A stretch of DNA of 64,000 nt from Novakomyces olei. Its lineage: Eukaryota > Ascomycota > Novakomycetes > Novakomycetales > Novakomycetaceae. The translations under genes were made by a program, and so were the position numbers. Below the pieces are notes generated by a model. The model did no database searches and was not told the DNA's origin. It saw only the letters and a list, made by a program, of their open reading frames with translations. Position 1 is the first letter of the stretch, and each line of letters starts with the position of its first letter. Below are positions 10,771-22,808 of the stretch, piece after piece. The stretch is taken from NCBI GenBank assembly GCA_016906335.1, contig JADEYG010000015.1, positions 124,001 to 188,000 of the forward strand, written 5' to 3'.

Positions 10771-11145
10771 TGAAGATTATTAATATTAGGATTGGGTCTG
10801 TTCACTTGAATCAGCTTAAAATCTACCTGTCGAGCGTTTAATATTATGAATGTCAAGATCAGGATTAGTAGAGACTCCTTATAAGTCTGTATTGTTAAAC
10901 CCTAACCCTAAATTATTGAAACTAAGCAATTATTCACCTCTGCTTTTCGACTACAAGGCTGGATCGTGTTAAATATTAAGTTTGATTGTATATTACTCTA
11001 AGCATCAATTTAACGAGCCGTTGCAATCTTGGCTAATCTCAGAATTAAATCTCCGATTATAAACAAAAGCACATTCGCGACATATACACCAAAATTTACC
11101 ATACAAACAAACGAATATGCCGGAAAAAAATCGAAATCTCAATCC
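10771..11145. other. Convergent spacer with telomere-like motif
   Basis: A 375-base spacer between two 3' ends. It contains AACCCTAACCCTAAA at 10898-10912, two tandem copies of the reverse complement of TTAGGG. No gene is seen. Confidence 0.6.
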
Positions 11146-13264
11146 TCAATCTTCTCGTGAAGGCTGACGGTCTTCCCCTGGCGTCTCTGGTCTGAAATGA
11201 TTTTGTACTGAATTTTGTACAGACGCTGCAAACCGGTTGAAAACCGTGCTCGACTTGGAAAAAGCATGAGTCAGTTGCTCCTTTGCATGGTTCATATCGC
11301 CAAAAATCTCATTTGAGAAAATCTCTCTCGGGAACGATTCCTTAGATTCTTCCTTGTTCATTTTTTCGCTCGATAGGGCCCTTGAAGAGTTCCCAAAAAA
11401 TTCAGAAAGGTTCGGAGTTCTAAAGAACCTGGAAGAATTGCTACTGCTGCCCGGATCAGAGCCTGGAACACTGCCATTTTTTATTAACGGCTTGGCCGTG
11501 TACTGGTGCGTCTGTAGGTCTCTTGTTAATTTAATCAACGATTCAATCTCGCAATCCGGGTACCGCTGTAGCATTTTAATCGTATCCGCAAAGTTTGCCT
11601 GAGAAATTTGATCACGCAAGTTGATAACCATTGCACAGCAAAAGTCAAGTACGTAATCCAATTCAAAAGCCATTTGTGCCGGACCTTTGGAGCCAGAGGA
11701 TTTATCTGTATTGTAATTATTACCTCCATTCGGCAGAGCGCGTTGAGCAGCATCGGCAAAACAAGAATCCCATAGCCTTATTAAATCAGGCAATGCAAAT
11801 TCTTGGCTCAAGAGACACGTTAGCCAACGAAAAGCGAAATAAGCAGGTTCAACCTCCTTTTGCAATAAATTATCAGCCAAAGGCCCATCGTAATCGCCGA
11901 GTCGGCTCATGAATCTCCGAAGAATAGCGTCAGTGCCTCGAGAATCGTCATGGTCCAGCATTCTCTCGTACAAGTCACGAGCCCCCGACATTAAATGCGT
12001 AAAACACCAAAATGAATCTGCCTCAGCGTGTGCTCGAGCATGTACATCCTGATCGTTGGCAATTACGTAGTACAGTGGAGCAAGAATCTCATTCATGCCT
12101 TGAACATAGCCCACACCAGGATTAAGCTTAGCAAAGACGAACAGTATTCTCTCTAGGGCCTCCCAATGATAATCGTAAAGACCTGTATCACTATCAGCCT
12201 CATCAAAACTCGGCTTATCGTGACTGCTATTGCGGTTCAAGTGCTGGATTCTCCTGAATATTGCTCTCCGAGAAGCGATCCTCTTGACACTTGACCCGTT
12301 TTCCGATACGATATCGTCACTATGAAACCCAGAATCATCAGCCTCCGTAACAACCGGCGAAAGCGGGCAGAGATCGTTTCCAACAACTTGTTTTTGAAAG
12401 AACGCAATGTCGGGTAAAGTGCGCCGTACGTCTTTGTCTAACTGCTCTAAAGTCTGATTGTCCCGAAAATAAGCATTCCATTTGGAATCCTTGTCCTCCG
12501 ATAAAGGCTGTTTTGTAAGAAAGGATGTCCCCATTAAAAGAATACCAACTAAATTAGACAAAACTAAAATGAACGAAAATGAAAATGAAAATGAGGAATA
12601 AACATAAAGGAGAAATGGAAATAGGACAGATATCAGAGCTAAACTTAAATTAAGATAAAACAAAATATAAATAATAAATGGCGATGTCAATGACAATGGT
12701 ATTGCCAATGGCATTGCCAATGGCAATCAAAAGAAAAAACAACACCAATTCTATTTTTTCGCAATAAACATGAAAATCAACAATCTGAAACAAATTGCTC
12801 TATAGCCCATAAAGCATAGTTTAACGAATTTTCTGAGAAACAAGTGGCACGGTGCACTTACATGATCCGGATTTATACTCTCCTCGGCTTCTTTCCACGG
12901 CTCTACCAACAAATCTTCAACAAATTTCTGTCATTTAGACGGATATAATTCAAAAAGCGGCGTACGTAGTAAGTATTTCTCTTATCGCTCAGCACCGTGT
13001 CCCATTGCGCGATCTCCACCGGCGCGTATCCCAATAAAACCTTCCATACTTTAGGCCGAAGATTGCATTCGTCTGGAATCCCTTTTGACTTTAACAAACA
13101 GCCTTTCTTCACAATCCACTCAATTACCTGTCATGCAAAGCTGGCAGAGCTCCTCAAGGTCGATCTCTTTGCCCTCGATAGGGTTCACGGCCTGGTTTAT
13201 GCGCTGTATCCTGACGATCAGATAATTGCAGAGATCTTTTGACTAACTTTGCAAGTAGAGACAT
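11146..13264 (-). CDS. TBC-domain Rab GTPase-activating protein, TBC1D13-like
   Basis: A Rab GAP of the TBC family, closest in pattern to human TBC1D13. Five exons on the minus strand, 13248-13264, 13128-13210, 12966-13081, 12862-12927 and 11146-12507, join in frame to give 547 residues. The first coding exon is 17 bases (MSLLA plus two bases). The TBC domain starts TGIPDECNLRPKVWKVLLGY. The arginine finger is in LDKDVRRTLPDIAFF and the glutamine finger in GVGYVQGMNEILAPLYYV, so it should be catalytically competent. FRWLTCLLSQEF and IRLWD also match. A phosphorylatable Ser/Asn-rich insert lies in mid-domain, and about 100 polar residues follow the domain. Introns are 37, 46, 38 and 354 bases. 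The Rab target is not evident. Start choice rests on the only ATG whose frame joins cleanly. Confidence 0.87.
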
Positions 13265-13916
13265 TGAGATCTAACAAATCGCGCGCAACGGCCGTCGTGA
13301 CCATCACAAGTCTCGTGAAGCGAATATCTAATTGTCGTACAGAGATCGACGGGTCTGTGCACCGTTTACTATATTGTAATTTTATTATTTTATTTTTGAT
13401 CTGGTGCGTTTTTTATACGCTGCTTCATAATTGTACAAGCTTCATAAAAGATTCATACACACTGCTCCATATATTATTTGCCGTACTTTACTAGCCAATC
13501 CACGTCTCTTAAGCATTTACACAGAATGATTTACATTAAATTATACGTTTGCCATACAAAATAGCGTACTATAGAGCCAAAGTACGCTGTTTACATATCG
13601 AAGAGCCACAAATGTTTAGTATTCATATTAAAAGATGATACAGTATCAAAAGTAACATAGTCTTTGTAACAGAGGTCAACGTGGCCGAGGCCGTCGCGAT
13701 GGCAGAATTTCGACGGACACTTGCACAATCAAAGTCTCACACCAATCTCAGACTCGTCAGCCAAATAATACAGCCTTGAAGCCAAAAAATCCCAAAATAC
13801 TCGTACAAATGTGTGGAACCCCGTCACCAACAAGAATGGGTATAATCAAAGCTGTGCAATACTAGTACAACAAATTTGTATTTTAAACTCTTTTGCCTTT
13901 GATTTGTTCTGCTCCT
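13265..13916. other. Spacer upstream of the TBC gene
   Basis: Holds the TBC-gene promoter and the 3' end of the GPI-protein gene, both on the minus strand. AT-rich; no ORF or RNA gene that I can support. Confidence 0.5.
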
Positions 13917-14561
13917 TTACAGTAGAGTAAACCCGGTCCATACGACGGCCAGCGCGCCTAGAGCGAATTTAATCGTCGCCGCCGAGTCGCCAAAAGGATA
14001 AATTGCGTCCTTATTGGCGGCAGACGAGGGACTCGCTTCTGTAACGCTCCCAGTGACAGAGGAACTCGGCGCAGACGAGTCAGTGGTAGAAGGCAATGGT
14101 TCTGAAGATTGTGAATTTGAAGATTGTACTCCTGAAGATTGTGAACTTGATGATTGTACAGCTGATGTGGGCGTTGACGATACAGAGACAGATGGAGAGC
14201 TTGCGGGTACACTGCTTGTCGTGGTAATGCCCACAACGCTGTCATACTCGGCCCCGACATAAGAAGTGAGCAGGCCGAGGTCGCTGCTTCTGCCCAATTG
14301 CCTTAGACGGCTCTCAAACGAGACCAGCTCGGACGAGTCGAGCCTCGTTACAATCACATCGATCTGGGACACGTAGTTTCCGAAACCGGTAAAAGTTGCG
14401 AGTGAAGTAGCAGACGAGTTGCTCGAGACAGTTGGACTCGTTTCTAGTGCAGCGTATGTCGAGTTTGTAGAAGTCAAAGTCGCTGTTGATTGTGCAATTG
14501 CTGAGGGGAGACATAGGCTTGTCGCAATAAAAAAATACAATATTCTATTGCTCAAAAGCAT
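13917..14561 (-). CDS. Putative GPI-anchored cell-wall/plasma-membrane protein
   Basis: 214 residues, single exon, ATG at 14561. The N-terminus is a signal peptide (hydrophobic core ILYFFIATSLCLPSAIA). Residues about 25-55 are Ser/Thr-rich with several N-glycosylation sequons. A short globular segment follows (GFGNYVSQIDVIVTRLDSSELVSF is its first half, here cited only as a region near residues 60-110). The rest is a Ser/Thr/Gln/Pro-rich O-glycosylation domain with repeated SSS-QSS words. It ends in a short polar stretch (SSAANKD) and a C-terminal hydrophobic tail (IKFALGALAVVWTGFTLL), the layout of a GPI-addition signal. I do not recognise the globular part as a named family. Wall localisation is inferred from this architecture. 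Confidence 0.8.
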   Translation of the reverse strand: MLLSNRILYFFIATSLCLPSAIAQSTATLTSTNSTYAALETSPTVSSNSSATSLATFTGFGNYVSQIDVIVTRLDSSELVSFESRLRQLGRSSDLGLLTSYVGAEYDSVVGITTTSSVPASSPSVSVSSTPTSAVQSSSSQSSGVQSSNSQSSEPLPSTTDSSAPSSSVTGSVTEASPSSAANKDAIYPFGDSAATIKFALGALAVVWTGFTLL

Positions 14562-15483
14562 TGTCGGGCTTTATGTATAAGAGACTGCGCATACGCTGCG
14601 CCGCTGCAATAAAAAAAATTAATCAATTCGGCCACTGATTCGGGGATTACAGGACCGCCCTTCGCTGTTGCCAATCCGTGAAAAATCTGTGAAAATTGTT
14701 TGAAAATCTGAGACACGTTCGAACGCCGATCCTGCTGGTGCGAAAATGGTACAGTCCTGACAAACAATTATAGTATTCCCCTCTGCAGCGCGCCTCGTAA
14801 CCCTCTTTAAAGCTGTGCCGATTGTCTGCCTGTTTGCTCTATCGCGACTCCAAAGTCGCGATCGTTCGCTGCTTGGTACAGCGGCCGTTCGCTAAATTAT
14901 GTCGTCACCGATAAATTATACCCTAATTAAAAGACACGGGCACAATAGTGGAACCGATAATACAATTTTATTGCTTGCGCGTTCCCTTTCTCTTTTTGTA
15001 CAAATATTGATATTGGCACGTGTGTAATTAGCACAAAACATCATACTTCTCGGCATGGATCATTTAAAATAATAATAATGATGTGATTGTAGATTTATTA
15101 TTTGTTTTACTTGCACTCCTCAGACTACCGTAGAATTAATCTGACTCGATTACGGAAAATTATGAGGCAAGCCTAGCGTGTATCCCACTTTAATAAAATA
15201 AAATAATATTATATAAAATAAATCAAATCAAATCTTACAGAATAGTTTCGAGTCTGGATCTACAATGTCTCCACATCGTACGGGAAAGTTTGACTTCAGG
15301 TATCAAATGCTTATGTATCACAAGGTTTTGCTCCAAGTTGAACGTATACAATGTTTATTCATTAGTTAAAGTATTCTAATACACATTTAAATGCTGCTTT
15401 TCCCCTATAGGTCATTTGCTATACAGTCTGCTCCTTGTAAACACTTTCCGAGCCCAAATTTTTATCCACTCACTCAATACTCT
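14562..15483. other. Upstream region of the GPI-protein gene
   Basis: A 922-base stretch. It contains the GPI-gene promoter and the 3' flank of APL5. A 71-residue frame on the minus strand (14552-14767) overlaps the GPI gene start and has no family match that I recognise; I treat it as non-coding. Nothing else supportable. Confidence 0.5.
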
Positions 15484-18400
15484 CTACGGCTGAGGGTACG
15501 GCTCCTTTGGTCGATGCTTTTTCACAACTTTTACCTTTTTCTTGCGTTTTACCACGGGAGCTTCAGCCAGCACAAGCTTCTCGCTCACCCCAGTCGTGGG
15601 TGTATCATTTTTAGCTATATTCTTTGAACTTTCATCATCGTCCACATTCGCGTTTGCTTCGTTTTGAAAAGACAAATTTTCTAGCGGGTTTTGCGCCTTG
15701 AAAATGTTAGCTTGTCGGCGCTGCTCAAGCTGGAACTTTTCCGCGTAAGCTGTTGCTGCTTCTGCGGCTTGAGTGCTTTTGCTTTGAGAATCGTTGCCTC
15801 CACCGACTCTTTGAGGCATTTCATCCTGCAAAATTTCTGCAGCCTCATGCTCACGTAAACTGCCTCGATTACGACGGCCAGTTGTAGCTGCAGCCGACTT
15901 TGGCAGTCGGCGCTTAACTACAGTATGGATATCGGCGGAAAGAGCTAAAGATTTTGTTGGCTGATCCTCGATTCCGTCAAGAGGCGATAGTGGAGGAGTT
16001 TGAGCAAGATTTCCAGGGAGCAGTTGCCCCTTTGCATCAACATTCCCATTATCATTTCCATTATTATTACTGTTTTTGTTATTATTGTTATTATTATTTG
16101 TCTCTTTGTCCATAATGTAGAAAGGATCGTCTTTGAGCCTTTCTCGGCGCTCGGCAATACGTTTTTCCCGAGCCTCATCCAATACTTTTTGCGACTGCAA
16201 TTGTAACTGCGCATCGGCTTCTTCAAAGCCTGGCAAATTGCCCTCTAATACTGAAGTTTTGCCCGTAGATTCTGCGAAAGACTGCACTTGAGGAGATGGA
16301 GGAGGCGTATGGATCCATTTATCAATATCAACGCTTGTCTGCACGAGACTCTGTGCATTCGGCGCGACAGGATGCAGTTTTGGTCTTTCATATAAAGCGG
16401 AAAGGACGTTTAGTTCTGCAGGAAAGTGGGGATCAGCATCGTCATACTGGCTTTTGTCAAACTGGCCATTGCCGAACCGGCTTTCGTCGTGACTATCACC
16501 CTCGCCGTTTCTTTCGTCAGATGGACTGTCAGTCTTACCAATAGCTTCTTTAATGTACAAAATAATCTGCTGCAACTGACACGCACGGGTCTGAAGTTCT
16601 AATATAGGCGAAATTGCCCGCTCTTCACAGTACTCTGAAAGCCTCCGACACCACATTGACACATTCGTCCTTTTTTCCAAGGACCAGCCACGATCCTGAC
16701 GCATCCAGACCCAAAAGATTTTAGGGACCGCTTGGAAAACTTCCATTTCAAAATTGGCCTTTTCATCTCCACTATCTTGTTCTCCTCCTTCGTTTCCGAG
16801 CGAAATATTAGCGGAGCCCATAAAGCGCCGGCTGTTTATGAGGCAGTCCAGCACCGTCCATGGGTCGGCAAGCAGCTCTGCATACTCTCCAAGGATCCAC
16901 ACAATAGTAGCGCAAGCTGCCCTATTTGCAAATTCAGAGGAAGACAGTAAGCTCGTATCCGTAATTACATTAGACAAAAGTCCAATTGCGTAGGGCTGAA
17001 CTTGCCTAACCCTAACACAAACGTTCCGTATCTCAAACTCCAAAATTCGGGAGACATTTACGGTAGAAATCCGTAGTAAATCCACGAGGACGGCGATGTA
17101 CCACTCGAAATTTGCCACTGCTCCATAATTATTCGCACTGGCCATTACTTGTATTTTGTACACAATATCAGATCTATATTGATCTGATAAGGCCAATGGA
17201 GATGCGGGGACTAATTGCAGCATTAGCTTGCGTACAATTTCCGGGAAATTCTCCCTGTTGGCCATTCCGACACACAGCTCGAGCGAACGCAGTCGGATCG
17301 ATATGTCGGGGTCCGTTAAGCACTCGAGCACAACATGATCGAGCTGCGCAATCATGTCTGGATGGACCCGAACAATGCTGCCCATTGCAAGAAGCCCCAC
17401 GTATTTTACTGGCAGTTAGAGATTAATATAAAATACGGAACAGAAATATTAATCGCACAATAGAATATTATTTTAAAATCAAAAGTAAAATAGAACAAAA
17501 TTTGGAAAAATGGATATAACAATAGTCAATAAATTGAAAAAAAAAATAACGAATTGATAAATATATATTTATATTTACAACGAAAGAATAATCTCTGGTC
17601 AAGCTCCTGCAACGAGTTACCATGCAATACTTACAATTCTGATCGGTTTCTGTGAAGAATGAAGATAATTTACTCACGCACAACTGTGAGAGAACGTCCG
17701 CGCTACTGTGCCCCGTTAATAAGCCGCCACTAATCACACATTTAATGCACTCGTCCAGTAAACTTGTAGCCTGAGTCGTTTTGATTAGCGTCGTTAAGGG
17801 TGGAACTAGTTTGCGCTTCAAACGTGGTTCCAACGGTAAAAGATTCGTGAACAATTTGATCAATTTAATAAGCATCCAGTTGTTGGAAGATGTAGTAAGC
17901 AATTTAAACAAGGCCGGTGCAAGAGGCAAACAGCTGCTTGGAGACTTTCTGGCTAGTTCACATAGCACATTGACGGTAGCACAAACGACAGAGGCATCAG
18001 GATCATACAATTTGTCTTGCAATTTGCCCTGATACGCGCGTAAAGCTTCCGGGTACTGAAGCACAATCTTGTAGAGAGCCAGGACTGCTCGTTTCCGTAT
18101 ATACGGGCGTGAATGGTTCATCATTGGTAATACGTCATCACACAAATCTCGCGCAAGGCCGGGCGTTACAATATGAGCAAGACCATTAATAGCAAGAGCG
18201 ACTTCTAGTGCATTTGCCGAGGCCAGATCCTGCGAATTAGAATATGAGCGCGTGATAATGGCAAAACATTCGCACTCGATAGGCCAGAAAAAGTAGGGAG
18301 AGACAGGTGTAGAAGGGAGAAACAGGTGTAGAAGGGAGAAACAGGTGTAGAAAAAAAAGACGGCAATTGTACAAACACGGCAAACATGTACAAATCGAGC

Positions 18401-18892
18401 CTGTCTCCACGTCATCAAATCCTACTTAAAAATACATTGAATAAATAAACCAAATAAATAAAAACATAAAAACATGTCAAACAAAGCAGAGACAAACACA
18501 GATTAATGAAGGAGTATACCTTTTTAATCAAGTTGGTAGTAAGCATCAGTATATCCGTATCCTGGCGAAAAGACTGTGTCGCGGCAAGGTACCCGATCGC
18601 CTTTTGAGAGAACCGTGGAGCAGCCATAACCTCGACGATATGGAAACTCGCCCATGAGAGATCAAAGCCAAACATTTCCAGCTAAATTTTAGTTGATATT
18701 AGCTGGTAAAATAGTAGACGAGACGCAAATGCATACATAGGTGAGCTTGAGAGTAGCCTGGGCTTTTATCTCCAAATCTTGCGATTTCACTTCCCGACGG
18801 CATTCTGTAATTGCTTGTGCAATATACCGCGCTTCCTGGTCCTTATTTGCGCGGAGACCGCGAATAAGGTCGTTTAGATTCTTTTCAAACAT
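15484..18892 (-). CDS. APL5: AP-3 adaptor complex delta subunit
   Basis: Large delta subunit of the AP-3 coat, which sorts cargo from Golgi/endosomes to the vacuole. Four exons, 18737-18892, 18520-18681, 17635-18229 and 15484-17408, give 945 residues; yeast Apl5 is of similar length. The trunk begins MFEKNLNDLIRGLRANK. It continues LTYLEMFGFDLSWASFHIVE, RFSQKAIGYLAATQSF and TTNLIKKD, then GLAHIVTPGLARDL, DQNLKYVGLLAMG and IRLRSLELCVGM, all adaptin signatures. The hinge has an Asn run near residues 735-760. The C-terminus is Lys-rich (KRKKKVKVVKKHR), typical of delta-adaptin. Introns are 55, 290 and 226 bases; the 290-base one contains a 19-base tandem repeat. The gene is divergent from NDUFA1, 440 bases apart. 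Confidence 0.95.
18303..18350. repeat. 19-base tandem repeat inside APL5 intron 2
   Basis: Two full and one partial copy of ACAGGTGTAGAAGGGAGAA on the plus strand, giving a pyrimidine-rich tract in the sense direction of the APL5 intron (18230-18519). Confidence 0.85.
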
Positions 18893-19332
18893 TTTTCACG
18901 TCGCTCGGAGGACCTGTCGGTCGCCTGCGTTTCTACAATCGGTACTCATGACCCAAACGTGGCATCGCGGCCGGCGTGGAAACTGTATGATATCGGTATA
19001 ATAACGCTCTATTAATATTAATATTAAATATTGTTTAAGAATTGTATATAAAACTGTACGTTCTGCGAGAACCGACGATGCGACTTGCTCGCCAATTATT
19101 TTAATTTATCCTATATTCTATATTCTATTTTTTTTAATTTAATTTGTTTAGGGTTTATATTCAATCTGTTAGGGTTTATATTTATAAATTTCAGTCTTCC
19201 TTCATAAGGTATAATAAATACGTCCAATAAACGTACAACATTTAAATACGTACAAGAGATACAAATAAACTCGAACCCTCGACAATACCTATAAAAACCA
19301 CATCTCCGACACTTCCGTCTGAGCCAATAGCA
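18893..19332. promoter_or_regulatory. Divergent APL5/NDUFA1 promoter with paired TTAGGG boxes
   Basis: Two direct copies of TTAGGGTTTATATT at 19148-19161 and 19169-19182, 21 bases apart centre to centre, which is two helical turns. They lie about 150-185 bases before the NDUFA1 start. TTAGGG is bound by Tbf1/Teb1-type Myb proteins in other fungi; the role here is inference. Confidence 0.55.
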
Positions 19333-19643
19333 ATGCCGGTGCCGTTCGAAGCACTTTTGCCGTTCGGCATCGTAGTCGTAATGTTTGCCGCCGGTGGAAC
19401 ATTGGCGTCTGCGATCAAACAGTACGAGCACGAGGGACAGGTGAGTATTGTCTGGTGTCTATTACTAACAAGCAGCCTCCTCGCAACCGATTGGATCGAT
19501 GGGATCGTATGATGATGGCGCGGGATCAAAGGCTTAACGGCGGGCGGCTTAGAGCTCAAGTTGACAGCGCTGTAGCGCCGGAAGAGTTCAAGACGAACGG
19601 TAAACAGATCCTCGAAGAGCAGCCAGGATTGGCTTTTTTTTGA
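19333..19643 (+). CDS. Complex I subunit NDUFA1 (MWFE) homologue
   Basis: Small single-span subunit of the proton-pumping NADH dehydrogenase of the inner mitochondrial membrane. Exons 19333-19440 and 19476-19643 join in phase 0 to give 91 residues, the size of fungal NDUFA1. It starts MPVPFEALLPFGIVVVMF, the fungal form of the family, with the one membrane span. After the span come NRLDRWDRMMMARDQRL and GGRLRAQ...APEEF, the conserved WDRxMMxRDxRL block. The intron is only 35 bases (GTGAGT...TACTAACAAGCAG), with branch and acceptor 8 bases apart. Its presence shows that the organism has respiratory complex I, unlike Saccharomyces and Schizosaccharomyces. A 159-residue frame on the opposite strand is a shadow. 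Confidence 0.92.
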
Positions 19644-20431
19644 GATTACAAGTGTTTGAGTGCCATAAAGATCGGCGGCCGTTTCGTTTGATAAGCAGTT
19701 GACTATGCGATCAGTTGGCAATTAGTTGATCTGTTAATTCGTTAATCAATCAATCAATTAATTAATTAATTAATCGATCAATCGTCTGTCAACTAGTTCA
19801 TTACATCTCAACGAGTGATGACCGTGTGGTTCGTATTACCTACCGATGGAGTGAGGCTTGGCGACTTTGCAGCTGATCAGATCATTGTGCTATTAGCGGA
19901 TTGCGATTTCTAATTGATTGTATTCAAAAAAGTCAAACGCCTTTTAATATGTTGCTTTGGCATGGATAAATTCGATTTTTACTAGTGTTGTATACTGTAC
20001 AATTTTACAGACTTTTACAGACATTTACAGACATTGCCGTCTTACTTATACCCAGTCTGCCTACACTGTCACCCATTAGAAATCATATCATAACAAAGCC
20101 ATTAACTCTTCTAGTCCTGGAATCACAACGCGACAAAACGTGAATCATTCAAGCAAAACAATTTGGAAAATAAAAAACTGAAAATATTTAGGTAAAATAA
20201 TCGATGAATAAATAATTAATTGATAAACACAAAAAAAAACTTACAACTGAAAATATTTCTTAGACCCGCAAAATCAAAAATGCTTGGAGCCTTGCCGTTT
20301 GATACACGGAAACCAAACAGAGTCGAGCCCAGTGAATTAAAGCTATAAAATAAATAAATAAAAATAAACTAATAAATTGATCGGTTAATCAATTAATAAA
20401 ATATACAAGTAAAAACAAAATAATCCTTAAA
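19644..20431. other. Convergent NDUFA1/ATG13 spacer
   Basis: 788 bases. It contains runs of TTAATCAATCAATTAATTAATT near 19735-19785 (quoted in shortened form) and three units of TTTACAGACA near 20003-20034. No gene is seen. Confidence 0.6.
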
Positions 20432-22775
20432 TCATCCACTCGACCCGCCCACAATCATATCACTCATTGCAAACAACAAATCGTCCTCCTCATTGATCGC
20501 GTTCCCAGTCACTGCCTGGCTATCACCGGCGTGGGCAGTTTCATCGTCCACGGCTGCTGTTGCAGTTTCAGCCTCTCGACTACTTTCACCGCCACCCTCA
20601 TACAAGCCTGGTCCTGCCTCCGGCTGAGAGGCAACTGAAGAGCAGTTCGCGTTTCTTGCAAAGCCGTTTAAACTGCCAAGGTTTGCAGAATAAAGGCGGC
20701 GCGTACTTGATGCGTCTTCCATGGCAGTGCGAGGCCGTCTTACGCTTTCTCCATCGGCTCTTGATCCGGCAACTGCCGCATCATAAGCGTCTCGAGGACC
20801 GAGGTTGATTGATGAACGTATTTGCCTCTGTTCATGAGCCTGGATGTCGTCGCCAAAGGCCGTCTGACCGGGAACTGACAGGGAAACTGGTCGAGTCTGT
20901 CCGCGCCAAAGACCCATGGATTCTGTTTGGGACTGTTTGTGTTTTGGCACTGGCTCGTGCAGGTTTTGAGCCTTGGCTTGTTGGGAAAACAGGTCATTAA
21001 TTCCCGCTTCAGTCCGCTGATTATTAGCAAAAAGAGCGTGTGGAATTAAAGCCATAGATTCACTTGTTAGCGGCCTATTTGCCAAAGCACTGTCAGGGTT
21101 GGCAGAGGTATTTGCAGAGGTATTTGCCGTTTGAATTGCTCCAGCACTCGTTGATCTGTTTATTGTATTATTGCCGAGTAGCGTATTGCTATTGTTCAGC
21201 AATGGATTAGTTTTGTTCATAGTGCCCATGGCAAGTAGAGGATTGGGCAGGGCACCGGTATTTCCGGTAGAACTTGCCGTATTCCCGGCCATTACGCTGG
21301 TCGATAGCTGCTCTCCCATCTCTGCATGAGCTTCTCTTAGCAGCTGGAACTTTTGCAGCCTTGCGTCCCACAGTGCTTTGCCGCCCTCAGCACTGCCGGC
21401 ACTTGAATGCGACGGCAGCTGTACTGATTGTGCACCAAAGGACTCCTGTTTTACAGCCACGGGGCCCGTAGTTGTACCAGCCTTTCCAGAGTTGCCGCCA
21501 AACAATAAGTTTGGCTGTGTGTCCAGCATACGCATAAAATCGCCTACATCGTTATCCAGGCTGGAAGCGGACGGTGGCCGATTGTAAACACTGCCAGACC
21601 GGCCAGATGGACTGGCAGCAACAAAATTAGTCTCGTCCTCACTTGATCTGTGACTGGAGACACTTGCTCTAGCACGTAAAAGGTACTGGCCATCCCGGCG
21701 AGAGCCAAAAGAGGAAGAGTACCTCTTGAAAGAGGAAGCTCGAGGACTCGAGGCCGCTCCAGCAGCACCCACAGTGGCAGTTTGTCCTGTATTTTCAATT
21801 GGATTTCTTACAGCTGCACTTTCACCTCGAAGCGAGGCCAACGAAGCAGCAGAACCCGCACTCTCCGGCCTCAGTATCGGCCTTCCAGCTGCTCCTGCTC
21901 CACTAGAGCTCCGTCGGGCTTCAGCGATTGCCGATGAAGGCGAGGCTGACAGTGAGGGGGTCTTGAAAGGCTGAACAAATGTGACAGAAGGTCTTCTGCC
22001 CACAGGAATCCTGTCCTGAAACGATCCATTACTGCCCCGATCAAAGCTGCTCTTCGAGTTTTGGAATGAATCCAGGTTGTTTCGTTTCGATAATGAAGGT
22101 GCCCTTCTAGGCCCCGATAAAAGAGGACCCGAGTCAGGGTCTCCCCTTGGAATATTGGGAATCTCTTTGCCAGAGTAAGAATTGACGCCTCCGTCCTTTC
22201 CCGGGCTAGAATAGTTTTGAGGAGAACTGTACCGAAACTGACGCTGCTCTGCCGCCCGAACTCGACTATCCTGGTCCAGAAACTGAGAGCTAAGCAATTT
22301 ATCTGAATCGTCCACATCAAAATCACAATTGTTTCGGTACACGACTTTAATAGTAAAATCATAATCGGGAAGTGCAATACGGGCAAACTCATACGACCCT
22401 GGTGTCGGTCCTAAATCTCGTTTGGGCAGAGACAAGGCCAGGCTTTCTGACTGCGATAGGACTCGGCAGTCTAAATGATGTAGCGACCCATTCAGTTTCG
22501 AAGTAGCCAGCCGCTTTCGAAACTTGTGAGCCGGTAACAAACCTGCTAGCGTATAAGCACTTTTGAAGACAGCAATAGCTTTCTTGTAAGCCGAGGGCAG
22601 TTCAATATTATCGTCCCCCCGACGAACCTGCTGTGGCACTGACTGTGGTTGCTGCAGTGGAGGCTTTTGCAGTCCGATAATCCACCGTTCAAGTACGACT
22701 CTGCCATTATTGTTGTTGTTATTTTTATTATTATTATTGTTATTGTTGCTGTTGTTATTATTGTTGCTGTTGCTA

Positions 22776-22808
<33 letters not shown>

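Noticed and set aside
10898-10912. Chromosome end
   Set aside because: Only two and a half telomere-like units, embedded between two housekeeping genes.
14552-14767. 71-residue minus-strand frame overlapping the GPI-protein start
   Set aside because: Overlaps a better supported gene on the same strand and has no recognisable family.
19242-19721. 159-residue open frame on the minus strand across the NDUFA1 gene
   Set aside because: The plus strand encodes a clear NDUFA1 protein with intron; the minus frame has no recognisable family and overlaps the promoter boxes.
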